10,581 nt of DNA, taken from assembly GCA_002315875.1 (NCBI GenBank), contig DCIL01000107.1, forward strand, positions 1 through 10,581, given 5' to 3'. Shown in pieces: positions 1 to 7,036 of the stretch. A program made the position numbers and the translations under genes. The stretch comes from Verrucomicrobia bacterium UBA1727. Lineage in GTDB: Bacteria > Verrucomicrobiota > Kiritimatiellia > RFP12 > UBA1067. How positions within the stretch are numbered: the stretch's first letter is position 1; every line of letters starts with the position of its first letter. The notes beneath the pieces were generated by a model. It did no database searches. It saw only the letters and a program-made list of their open reading frames with translations, and was not told the origin of the DNA.

Positions 1-49
1 TTTCAAATGCGACACGCCTGGGGAAAATGGACGCCGTCTGACACCGCCC

Positions 50-1078
50 CTACATCTCAATATTCGCCATCAATTCGCGAGTGACCGCTGGCCAGGTATA
101 ATGTTCTTCCACAAGAGTTCGTCCGTTCGCTCCCATTTCAACGAGGCACAAATCGGAAAGTCCGAAAAGCCGGACGATCGTTGCCGCCAGCGTTTCCACG
201 TCATTGGATATCCACCATCCGCATTTACGCTCGCTCACGATTGACCAGGGAGTATTCGTCGAGGTGATCACCGGCTTGCCGTGGGCGAGCGCATCCACCA
301 CGGTGGCGCCGAAATTCTCAGTGTGGGACACCAACGCCAGCGCGGTGCAGCTGTCGTATTCGGAGGCAAGGTCGTCCCCGTACTTGGGACCGACGAACTC
401 GACCTCGGTCCGCGGCGGTTGGTTGAGCTTCAACTCATCGCATAGCGCCTTCAATTCTGCCAAGTGTCCCGCCTGATCGGGTCCCACAAGGCGCAAGCGC
501 CAGGACGAAGAAGACGACTGGGACCGAAGAGCGAGCGCGAAAGCGCGAATGAGATTGTCCAGCGCCTTCACGGGATAGATCCTACCGACGAAAAGCAGCG
601 TCTTACCGATCGCGCCGCCACCTGCAGACGCGCGCGGCAAGATTGTTCCGAGCGGCACCACGAAGGTTTGCGAGAATCCGAGCCCTTGATTCCACTTCGC
701 TTCCAATTCGGTCGTACAGTGAATGCGCACGGCCGCTTTGAGATCGCGTTTCTGATAAAGGTGCCATGCGAAGATTTTCTTCCACCATTTGTGGCGCATG
801 CTCCACGGCGCGGTCATACCGTGAGTGGACCATACGACAGGAACCTTGCACTTCGCCGCCATACGACTCGCCCGATGCAAAAGCGGACTCCAGAGTCCAT
901 GGATGTGAATAACGTCGAAGGCGGAGATGTAGGCAGACGAGGAAACACAAGAGGACTGCTCGCCGGTCACGACCTCTACCTCGTGTCCAAGCGCGCGCTC
1001 TTCGCGAACGACATTTTCGACGAAGGTCGTGACCCCCGATGCTTTTCCCATCCCGACAACTACATGCAACACACGCAC
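50..1078 (-). CDS. GT4-family glycosyltransferase
   Basis: This 342-residue protein is a retaining GT-B glycosyltransferase of family GT4, which moves a sugar from a nucleotide donor to a growing cell-surface glycan on the cytoplasmic side of the membrane. The N-terminal acceptor domain has the glycine-rich opening GMGKASGVTTF (about residues 9-19) and HIHGLWS. The C-terminal donor domain starts near LLFVGRIYPVKALDNLI and holds SHTENFGATVVDALAHGKPV followed by TPW and CGWW, as in GT4 enzymes of exopolysaccharide and O-antigen clusters. The usual E-x7-E pair is E-x7-D here. The start is GTG at 1078, with GGAGG ten bases upstream inside the 3' end of the preceding gene. The gap to that gene's stop is five bases, so it is probably cotranscribed with it. 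Donor and acceptor sugars cannot be told from the sequence. Confidence 0.92.
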   Translation of the reverse strand: MRVLHVVVGMGKASGVTTFVENVVREERALGHEVEVVTGEQSSCVSSSAYISAFDVIHIHGLWSPLLHRASRMAAKCKVPVVWSTHGMTAPWSMRHKWWKKIFAWHLYQKRDLKAAVRIHCTTELEAKWNQGLGFSQTFVVPLGTILPRASAGGGAIGKTLLFVGRIYPVKALDNLIRAFALALRSQSSSSSWRLRLVGPDQAGHLAELKALCDELKLNQPPRTEVEFVGPKYGDDLASEYDSCTALALVSHTENFGATVVDALAHGKPVITSTNTPWSIVSERKCGWWISNDVETLAATIVRLFGLSDLCLVEMGANGRTLVEEHYTWPAVTRELMANIEM

Positions 1079-1083
1079 GAGCT

Positions 1084-2191
1084 TCAGCCCTCCAAAATCA
1101 ATGAATCGAGCAGGAATGGAATCACTCCCACGTATACGATTCCGTCCTCATCAACCAACGGTCTGCGCGTACCCGAGGTGACGATGATTTTACGAAAGAA
1201 ATCCCCACACCATTTAAGCGACTTCCTCTCCTGCTCTCGCTTCTCCTCGTCAGGGATTCGATAGGCAGACTGAACATATACTCTCTTCGACCCAAGGTTG
1301 ACCACGAAATCGATTTCGCACGACTTTCGAATCGTTTTACCATTCTCCTTGCTAAAATGTTCAACGACACCGACATCGACATTATATCCCCTGCGAATCA
1401 ACTCGTTGTAAATCGCATTCTCCATCAAATGAGTCTCCTCGGTCTGACGAAAGTTGGTGCGGGCATTTCTAAGCCCCAGGTCAGTCGCATAGTATTTCTC
1501 TGGATAGTACAAATACTTCCGACCACGAACATCGTATCGCCGAGCCTTCGAGAAAAGGAAAGATTCGTCAAAGTAATCAAGATACTTCTTAATAGTTCGA
1601 TCGGTCGTTTTCAGTTTCGCCTGATTTCGCAAAGTCGCCGAAATATTAAAGGGAGTTGTCAACGATCCTACAGTCGAGAACAACATGTCGGCCACGCGCT
1701 CCAAGGCCGTATCATCCTTCAACCTGTGCCGTTCGCGAATATCCTTCATGTACACCTTTGCAAATAAATCTTTCAAATACTTCGAACGAACGGAATCATT
1801 CCGTTCCAATACTGCCATCGGCATACCTCCCCAAATCAGATATTCGTCAAAGGCCTCTGATTTGTCCAAACCAGTCGCCTCGATATACTCCCCAAGCGAC
1901 AGCGGATACACCTTGATTTCAAATCCCCGATCGCGAAAATTTGTCGCCACGTCTTTTGAGAGCATCTTAGAGTTAGAGCCGGTAACGTAGACATCGACAT
2001 TTTTCATCGCTCTAAACTCGTTCAGCACATCATAAAAAGTTACATAAGCACGCTTTTTATCCTCGGGAGAGATGTCGGCGAGTTTGATTCCGGGATTCCT
2101 CACCTTCAACGACAACTGAACCTCATCAATGAGAACATAGATGCTTGCGTTCGATCAACTGGTCCAGATAAAAATCCCGCCTTATGCCCAT
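1084..2191 (-). pseudogene. DUF4143-family ATPase broken by internal deletion and frameshift
   Basis: The gene resembles AAA_14/DUF4143 ATPases, cytoplasmic proteins of unclear role. It opens well: AGGAG, six bases, then ATG at 2191, encoding MGIRRDFYLDQLIERKH, a typical family N-terminus. After residue 21 this frame stops (TGA at 2126-2128). A different frame, open from about 2154, reads SIYVLIDEVQLSL, which is the Walker B strand, then the DVYVTGSNSKML sensor motif and a complete C-terminal nuclease-like domain, ending at TGA 1084. The Walker A region expected between the two parts is absent; by comparison with the intact paralogue at 2356-3696, roughly 70-75 codons are gone. The junction lies near 2140-2148. 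A 343-residue remnant could still start at TTG 2115, but without the P-loop it should not hydrolyse ATP. The rest of the frame is intact, which suggests a recent lesion or a retained truncated product. Confidence 0.85.
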
Positions 2192-2245
2192 TTCTCACTC
2201 CTGTACAAACTTTTGTGTTCTTACACATATTCTCATACAGTCGGA

Positions 2246-2274
2246 ATTATATCAAATGACAGCGCCAGAGGCAA
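2246..2274 (-). promoter_or_regulatory. Sigma-70-type promoter of the broken ATPase gene
   Basis: On the minus strand there is a -35 box TTGCCT (2269-2274), a 17-bp spacer and a perfect -10 box TATAAT (2246-2251). Transcription should start near 2239, giving a leader of about 48 nt before the ATG at 2191. The glycosyltransferase downstream may depend on this promoter. The remainder of the 164-bp gap between the two ATPase genes shows no clear terminator. Confidence 0.7.
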
Positions 2275-2355
2275 TGCCCAATTCACCAATCACAATCAGC
2301 CGCGACCCACCCCATCCATCCCCAACCGGTCAGTATCAGTGTTTTCATAATTGAT

Positions 2356-3696
2356 TCACTCAACCGCAGTCATGTCACTCTGCTCCATCTCCAGACACCA
2401 TTTCCAGACCGGAATCGCACGAATACCATCTCCCAAATCCTTTTCCGTATCCCAAGTGACGATCTTGCAATCCTCAATTCCCGTAGCCGACTTGGCGTCC
2501 CCTATGGCGGAAAGTTCACGATTAAAAGTCTTGTCCTCTGAGATTTCCCATGCGACCTGAATCAGACTATACTTGCCAGTCAGGGAATCGTAGACATGAA
2601 AGTCCACCTCGCGGTTGTCATCCAGAGGGTAATAATGAATCTTTCGCTGCCCCCTTCTCAAGGTCATGTAGACGAGATTCTCAAGCTTCCATCCCTTTTC
2701 TGAATCTACCTTCGGCGTTACCGCCGCGATCAATCCCGTGTCGACAATGTAGTATTTGTCGGGATTGACCCGCTTGACCGCCAGGGAGTCGGACAGCACG
2801 GAAACGGGATATACCAGATAGGCGTCCTTGAAATATGACACGTAATCCGCCACATCCTCGCGTCGGCATGGATAAGCAAGATTCTTCAACACTCCCGATA
2901 TGGCATGAACCGACGTTCTGCGCGCATAATTATGCACCAAGTAGTCGAGCGTGTAAAGAAGCGACTGAACGCTGACCACCTTATACCGCTGAAGAACATC
3001 CCTGTAGATGACGGCGTGAAGATAGTCTTGCAAAGTCGCGTTCCGTGCGGCAGGCGGCATCTCCTGTACGGCCGGAAATCCCCCGACGTCCAGATAGCGG
3101 GCCATCGCATTGCGCAACACGCCCTTCTGCGCAGCCGTATAGACCCCTGTGCGCAACGGCTTCTGCAGTAACGAATTGAAGCGAAGGAATTCAGCGAACG
3201 AAAGCGGAAACACTTCAATGGGAACCGACCGCCCACGCATCGCCGTGGCAATTTCCTCGGACAGAAGCTTCGACGAAGACCCCGTCAGACACAACTGGAC
3301 GCGCGGCGAATCCACCAACCTTCTGGCATAGGACTCCCACCCGGCCACGTTCTGCAGTTCATCGAGAAAATACCAGCACTGCGCAGACGCATATTCGGGA
3401 AAGAGCTCAGCATGCGCCTCGGCGATCAGATCAAGTTGGTCCATCGTAATCGACTTGATCCGCTCGTCCTCGAAGTTCAGATGAACGATTCGTCCAGGCG
3501 CCACCCCGTCGGCGAGCAACGCCTTGATCCGCTCATAGGTGACATAGGTCTTCCCCGTGCGCCGCATTCCCTTGATCACAGTCGCCAGCGAAGGTTTTTC
3601 ATAATACCCGCTGTCTCGCGAGACCACCCGCGCGGGAAGACCCTCGTCATAATATTCAGCCATCACTGCCTTCAATGCGTTCTTCATGGCCGACAT
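2356..3696 (-). CDS. DUF4143-family AAA ATPase, intact
   Basis: This 446-residue protein is a complete AAA_14/DUF4143 ATPase. Walker A is GMRRTGKT (residues 43-50), Walker B is WYFLDE (108-113), and the sensor-like motif is LTGSSSKLLS (137-146). A middle helical region and the C-terminal DUF4143 part (about 200-425) follow, with the PD-(D/E)XK-like stretch REVDFHVYD and the strand SLIQVAWEI. These proteins are common, often in many copies, in gut and rumen anaerobes; their role is not established, though an ATP-dependent DNA-acting or defence role has been suggested from the nuclease-like fold. Two starts are possible: ATG at 3696, which lies inside a -10 box, and ATG at 3687, three codons in. 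If that promoter is used, only the second can serve, and the mRNA would be nearly leaderless. The gene lies 55 bp after a zinc-ribbon gene. Confidence 0.92.
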   Translation of the reverse strand: MSAMKNALKAVMAEYYDEGLPARVVSRDSGYYEKPSLATVIKGMRRTGKTYVTYERIKALLADGVAPGRIVHLNFEDERIKSITMDQLDLIAEAHAELFPEYASAQCWYFLDELQNVAGWESYARRLVDSPRVQLCLTGSSSKLLSEEIATAMRGRSVPIEVFPLSFAEFLRFNSLLQKPLRTGVYTAAQKGVLRNAMARYLDVGGFPAVQEMPPAARNATLQDYLHAVIYRDVLQRYKVVSVQSLLYTLDYLVHNYARRTSVHAISGVLKNLAYPCRREDVADYVSYFKDAYLVYPVSVLSDSLAVKRVNPDKYYIVDTGLIAAVTPKVDSEKGWKLENLVYMTLRRGQRKIHYYPLDDNREVDFHVYDSLTGKYSLIQVAWEISEDKTFNRELSAIGDAKSATGIEDCKIVTWDTEKDLGDGIRAIPVWKWCLEMEQSDMTAVE

Positions 3697-3724
3697 TATA
3701 CCACATTACGTACCAATCACACAA
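3695..3724 (-). promoter_or_regulatory. Promoter of the intact ATPase gene, overlapping its first ATG
   Basis: On the minus strand TTGTGT (3719-3724), an 18-bp spacer and a perfect TATAAT (3695-3700) form a promoter. The last bases of the -10 box are the first two bases of the annotated ATG at 3696. The expected transcription start, about seven bases downstream, falls at the second in-frame ATG (3687). This implies a leaderless message. Confidence 0.55.
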
Positions 3725-3749
3725 CCCGTTGGTACATTTTTTGTACCAA
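3710..3749. promoter_or_regulatory. Three-copy GTACCAA operator-like repeat
   Basis: On the plus strand GTACCAA occurs at 3710-3716, its reverse complement TTGGTAC at 3729-3735, and GTACCAA again at 3743-3749. The last two extend to a perfect 8-bp inverted repeat, TTGGTACA and TGTACCAA, around five T bases. The first copy lies in the promoter spacer of the ATPase gene and the palindrome lies just upstream of its -35 box. The arrangement looks like binding sites for a dimeric regulator. The palindrome also lies just after the zinc-ribbon stop codon, but no U-tract follows it, so a terminator is less likely. Confidence 0.5.
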
Positions 3750-3751
3750 AC

Positions 3752-3970
3752 TCACCCCTCCGCCCCTGGCGGCAGCCGCGCCCCGCCCCATTCATGCCCG
3801 CACTTCAGGCACTTACATCCCATCGTCAATTTGACGACGATGCCACGCTGTTCCCGCGGCACCATCACCACATCATCGCTCTTGCATTTCGGACAGCAAG
3901 AACAGAACACAACCGACAACCGCCGCGAAAGAACATTCGCCGTTCCTTCGCCATTCAACCTCTGCTTCAT
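3752..3970 (-). CDS. Small zinc-ribbon protein
   Basis: This 72-residue protein carries two CxxC knuckles, C26-P-K-C29 and C54-L-K-C57, 24 residues apart, with the common ends CPKC and CLKCGHEW. The pattern is that of a zinc ribbon binding one Zn ion; an extra C23, C25 and C52 lie beside the ligands. Such small proteins may bind nucleic acid or a partner protein, but nothing here shows which. The ATG at 3970 is preceded closely by GAGGATGGGAG, a reasonable ribosome binding site. It lies 44 bp after the sodium channel gene and is probably the last gene of that operon. The function is unknown. Confidence 0.68.
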   Translation of the reverse strand: MKQRLNGEGTANVLSRRLSVVFCSCCPKCKSDDVVMVPREQRGIVVKLTMGCKCLKCGHEWGGARLPPGAEG

Positions 3971-4014
3971 CTCCCATCCTCAACGATGCCACATGCACCA
4001 CTGTTCTCCAATGA

Positions 4015-4845
4015 TTATTTATCGCTTAGCTTCCATTTCTTGTCTTCAACCTCAAGTGCGGCTTCGATGACCGACATCTGCATGCGCAACTTTTCAAATT
4101 CCAACTTAAGGTCAAACTTCTTCAGCTCACTGTCTGGATTTTTTACCGAGCCATCGTCATTCTTGCAGCTGTCACCAATCGACGTGAGCACAATACCGAC
4201 AACTACATTCATCACAATAAATGATGAGATAAGAATATAACTGATGAAGAATACCCAAGCATACGGAAACTCAGCGATTACGGGACGGGCAATGCCCATC
4301 GACCAACTTTCAAGCGTCATGATCTGGAAGAGCGAATATACCGACTTGCCGAGCGAGCCAAACCAATCGGGGAAACGAGACCCGAAGATATTAGTCGCCA
4401 GAATTCCATACACGTAGTACACCAACCCCAAAAGGAACGAGGCCCACCCTACGCCCGGCAATGACTTGATGATCGCTGAGAGGATCACCCGCATCGAACG
4501 CACGCCCGAAATTAATTTAAAAACCCGCAACACGCGGAAAAGCCGAACCGACGAAAACATCCCCATATCCGGAACGAAAGAAACAGCGACGATCACGAAA
4601 TCGAATACATTCCATGGATCTCTACAGAAGCGTCGGTTGTAAACAATGATCTTAAGTATCAACTCACATGTGAATACGACAAGGCAGAAACCATCAAGCC
4701 GCGACAACCAGGTCCCGCATTGAGCAACAATGGCAGACGAAGTCTGCAACCCAAATAGAACTGCATTGAATACAATTACCAATAGGACTGCAGACTGAAA
4801 GTACCGACACTCTACAAAAGTCTTAATTCTCGTTAGCATTTTCAT
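4015..4845 (-). CDS. Bacterial voltage-gated sodium channel (NaChBac type)
   Basis: This 276-residue protein matches the single-domain voltage-gated sodium channels of bacteria, which work as tetramers in the inner membrane and are about 270 residues long. S1 (about 17-38), S2 with E61, and S3 with D82 are visible. S4 has positive residues every third position (R101, R104, R107, K110). The pore has the filter TLESWS at 177-182, nearly the TLESWAS of NaChBac, which predicts Na+ selectivity. S6 (about 197-222) is followed by a polar, helical tail (about 238-266), as in the C-terminal bundle of this family. The gene overlaps the PrsW gene by 23 bp. The second ATG, at 4839, is nine bases from AGGG and is better spaced than the first, which is three bases away, so the true overlap may be 17 bp. 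Confidence 0.94.
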   Translation of the reverse strand: MKMLTRIKTFVECRYFQSAVLLVIVFNAVLFGLQTSSAIVAQCGTWLSRLDGFCLVVFTCELILKIIVYNRRFCRDPWNVFDFVIVAVSFVPDMGMFSSVRLFRVLRVFKLISGVRSMRVILSAIIKSLPGVGWASFLLGLVYYVYGILATNIFGSRFPDWFGSLGKSVYSLFQIMTLESWSMGIARPVIAEFPYAWVFFISYILISSFIVMNVVVGIVLTSIGDSCKNDDGSVKNPDSELKKFDLKLEFEKLRMQMSVIEAALEVEDKKWKLSDK

Positions 4846-5848
4846 TTACCCTGAAACCGTTTTTGCCGTCAACACCTTTATTCAGCAAGTCCGCCTTTTC
4901 GGTACGCAGTTCCTTCAAGCCCTCCTGCACCAGGGATAAAACGATAACCCAAGCCACGAATCCCGCGGCGACGTACTTCATAAGGAAGGGCAACTCAAGA
5001 CCACTATTCCAGATGACATGTAACACGACGGGAACAAGGAAGAGACGCCAGAATTGCGGTTGCTGGACCATGCTCCAGCGGAATGGCGCCGTACCCTTTA
5101 CGCGCCAAAGTGCTGCACCAGCGATTGCCGTCCACACAACATGCGCTCCTGGCGACAACACCCCGCGAAGCAGGATGTTCTCAGTTACCTCATCAATTCC
5201 ATCCGCTTGCAGCATCACCTGAAACGCATATCCCATTGACTCAAAAATGGCGAATCCCGCACCAACACACGCACCGAAAAGCAATCCGTTAAGCTTATAT
5301 CGATACTGGGAAGACTTTGCCACGAAAAGAAGCGCCAGCAATTTTCCGGGCTCTTCGATCAACCCCGCAATAGATGCTTCCATCCACCCAAGACCATCCG
5401 TCGGCAGCTCAAACAGAACAAGAGAAAACAGTAACGAAACAACTCCTCCCAACATCACGAGACGAATTGTCTGATACAGCGAGACATTCTTGCGTACATT
5501 AACCTCGAAAAAGAACAGGACAGTCGCAAGCGGAATCGCCATCGCTCCGGTAAATATCAACCCTGGCAACAGATTGATGTTTTCAAACAGATGCCAGCAG
5601 AATACAAACAGAAGGTAGACAATGACAGATCCCGTCAATGCGCGCAGGAACATCCAGGGGCGTGGCCATGATGTGTCAACATCCTGAATATCCGGTATCG
5701 TCCCAGGCGTACCGACGCAAAACTGCCGCTCGATATCGGCGACATCGTGCTTTTTGAAGACCTCGGAGAAGAGCGCCTGAAGGGAAAACCCCTCCAGACG
5801 CTCCGTGGAAGTCAAGTCGCGGAACTTTGATGACAAATCTTCGCTCAT
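4823..5848 (-). CDS. prsW: PrsW-type glutamic intramembrane protease
   Basis: This 341-residue polytopic membrane protein has the PrsW signature: EEPGK (E165, E166, K169) in one membrane helix, FESMGY (F202-Y207), an H in SPGAHVVW (H236) and HVIWN (277-281). In Bacillus subtilis, PrsW cuts the anti-sigma factor RsiW at site 1 under antimicrobial-peptide and cell-wall stress; the same chemistry is expected here, but the substrate is unknown. The first 65 residues or so are soluble, with SLQALFSEVFKKH and a VGTPGT stretch, and precede about eight membrane helices. The Shine-Dalgarno sequence is weak. The start lies 12 bp after the preceding stop and the 3' end overlaps the sodium channel gene, so translation of all three genes is probably coupled. 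The best substrate candidate is the neighbouring single-pass protein. Confidence 0.9.
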   Translation of the reverse strand: MSEDLSSKFRDLTSTERLEGFSLQALFSEVFKKHDVADIERQFCVGTPGTIPDIQDVDTSWPRPWMFLRALTGSVIVYLLFVFCWHLFENINLLPGLIFTGAMAIPLATVLFFFEVNVRKNVSLYQTIRLVMLGGVVSLLFSLVLFELPTDGLGWMEASIAGLIEEPGKLLALLFVAKSSQYRYKLNGLLFGACVGAGFAIFESMGYAFQVMLQADGIDEVTENILLRGVLSPGAHVVWTAIAGAALWRVKGTAPFRWSMVQQPQFWRLFLVPVVLHVIWNSGLELPFLMKYVAAGFVAWVIVLSLVQEGLKELRTEKADLLNKGVDGKNGFRVNENANEN

Positions 5849-5860
5849 TGCATGCCAAGA

Positions 5861-6406
5861 TTAATTCATGATCAACTTCCACTCACCATCATATTTTTTT
5901 AGTTTATACGTTTGAGTATCCTCTCCCCCTCCAATCTTCCTAAGTTTGACCTCAACTTGCGCCTCGTCTCCACTTGATTTAACACTTTCACATTTCATCG
6001 ATGAAAAGGCTTCAATCATAAGCTGCTGCTGCTCTTCTGTCATATCCGAAAAAGACTCAATGAAACCTTTTGCCAGTTCCTTCTCTAAAACCTCAACCTC
6101 CTTCTCCGACAATTTCGAAAATTCCTCCCTTACATCGTCAGGCCAATACAAATTTTCAAAAAATGTCTCAAGATCTCCCTTTGCCAAAGCCACCATAGTG
6201 TTTTTTGCCACATCAAAAGGATCCTCGCTACCTCCACCGAGCATGCTGAACATCAATACTGCAACCAGCGCCCCGAGTACACCCCAGACAATAAGCTTGT
6301 TGCGTTTACTCTTGAGAGCTGGCACCTTATTCATCAGGCCATTGCCCATATCATATCCCGCAAGCGCGGCAGACTTCCCCTTGTTAATCAATTCTTCAGC
6401 GTTCAT
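5861..6406 (-). CDS. Single-pass membrane protein with DUF4878/NTF2-like outer domain
   Basis: The 181-residue protein has a soluble N-terminus of about 35 residues, a Lys/Arg patch (KSKRNK), one membrane helix (about 38-57, LIVWGVLGALVAVLMF) and an acidic domain from about 61 to the end. The charge pattern puts the N-terminus inside and the large domain outside. The outer domain starts PFDVAKNTMVALAKGDLETFF and ends TYKLKKYDGEWKLIMN, the layout of DUF4878 and related NTF2-like lipoprotein domains, with a central Glu-rich helical part. This assignment is moderate. The start ATG at 6406 is four bases after AAGGAG. Its topology resembles single-pass anti-sigma factors that PrsW proteases cut, but no sigma-binding domain can be recognised at the N-terminus. 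Confidence 0.82.
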   Translation of the reverse strand: MNAEELINKGKSAALAGYDMGNGLMNKVPALKSKRNKLIVWGVLGALVAVLMFSMLGGGSEDPFDVAKNTMVALAKGDLETFFENLYWPDDVREEFSKLSEKEVEVLEKELAKGFIESFSDMTEEQQQLMIEAFSSMKCESVKSSGDEAQVEVKLRKIGGGEDTQTYKLKKYDGEWKLIMN

Positions 6407-6464
6407 ATCACTCCTTGTTATTTGGTTGTTAATTTGGTTTATGCCAAAACGAATACCTATCCTG

Positions 6465-6878
6465 TTACTTTGCCGTCAAATACTTAACGGTCTCATCCCA
6501 CAAACGATCCAACATCGCCTTTTGCTTGATCGCCCCGATGGACGCTGTAACAAAAAGCGGCCAGAGAACGATCATAGAGACAGCGCCGGCCGCCACTTTG
6601 TCAAGCCACTTACCCGCCAACACCTCGGCTGCAAGCGCCTCACCAGCATCAACAAGTTTCAATGTGGCGCAGTTTTCCAGGCCAGAAAGCTTTTTAAGCC
6701 AACCACCGGCGGTGTTCTGCGCCGTATTGCGCATCTGAATCAGAACTCCTTGCGCACCGTTTTCCTCAATCGGTACAACCTGAACTTCATACCCGTCCGC
6801 CTTGTACTTCTGCGTGATGAATTCAACGCAGGCATCCTTCTTAGATGCCGCGCCGGCAATCGTCAACTTTCTTTCCAT
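6465..6878 (-). CDS. Unknown small membrane-associated protein
   Basis: I do not recognise this 137-residue protein. The first 50 residues look like a small alpha/beta fold (KLTIAGAASKKDACVEFI, then EVQVVPIEENGAQGVLIQMR), followed by a Gly/Ala-rich region with LAGKWLDKVAAG. One membrane helix lies near 96-117 (AAGAVSMIVLWPLFVTASIGAI), with a short Lys-rich tail, so it is probably anchored by a single C-terminal helix with most of the chain inside. The start at ATG 6878 is nine bases after AAAGGA. It is the first sizeable gene after the long structured leader, and 58 bp separates it from the DUF4878-like gene, which starts the run toward PrsW. Confidence 0.8.
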   Translation of the reverse strand: MERKLTIAGAASKKDACVEFITQKYKADGYEVQVVPIEENGAQGVLIQMRNTAQNTAGGWLKKLSGLENCATLKLVDAGEALAAEVLAGKWLDKVAAGAVSMIVLWPLFVTASIGAIKQKAMLDRLWDETVKYLTAK

Positions 6879-7036
6879 TTGTTCGTTTCCTTTCGTTTTG
6901 TTGTATCATCGACACTCAATTGGAGTGCTAATGCATAAAGTCCCCGCACTGCGTTTCCGCCGAGGCGACTGGTATGCCCGAAGGGAGAACACAGTGCGGG
7001 GACAAAGGACAACATGGCATAAAATGCCAAGAGCAT
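6863..7036 (-). CDS. Possible 57-residue leader ORF with hydrophobic N-terminus
   Basis: Inside the leader of the membrane operon, an ATG at 7036 follows GGAG by four bases and opens a 57-codon frame. The product starts MLLAFYAMLSFVPALC, a signal-peptide-like or membrane stretch, and ends in a Lys-rich tail. Its stop lies 16 bases inside the next gene, so the two could be translationally coupled. Against it, the frame runs straight through the 12-bp inverted repeat and part of it may be only a structured-RNA or repeat sequence. I rate it as possible, not likely. Confidence 0.25.
   Translation of the reverse strand: MLLAFYAMLSFVPALCSPFGHTSRLGGNAVRGLYALALQLSVDDTTKRKETNKWKES

Noticed and set aside
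1..49. A further gene start at the left edge
   Set aside because: Two frames are open on the minus strand, but 49 bases show no start with a ribosome binding site or family motif.
464..1264. 266-codon plus-strand ORF
   Set aside because: It is antisense to the clear glycosyltransferase and ATPase frames and has no recognisable domain.
3729..3749. Palindrome as intrinsic terminator of the zinc-ribbon gene
   Set aside because: The stem is AT-rich, the T/A run is in the loop, and no U-tract follows on the minus strand.
2356..3970. Toxin-antitoxin pair of zinc-ribbon protein and ATPase
   Set aside because: The ATPase has its own promoter and neither protein resembles a known toxin or antitoxin.
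5946..6938. 330-codon plus-strand ORF
   Set aside because: It runs opposite two well-supported minus-strand genes with good ribosome binding sites; composition is Ser/Leu-rich antisense-like.
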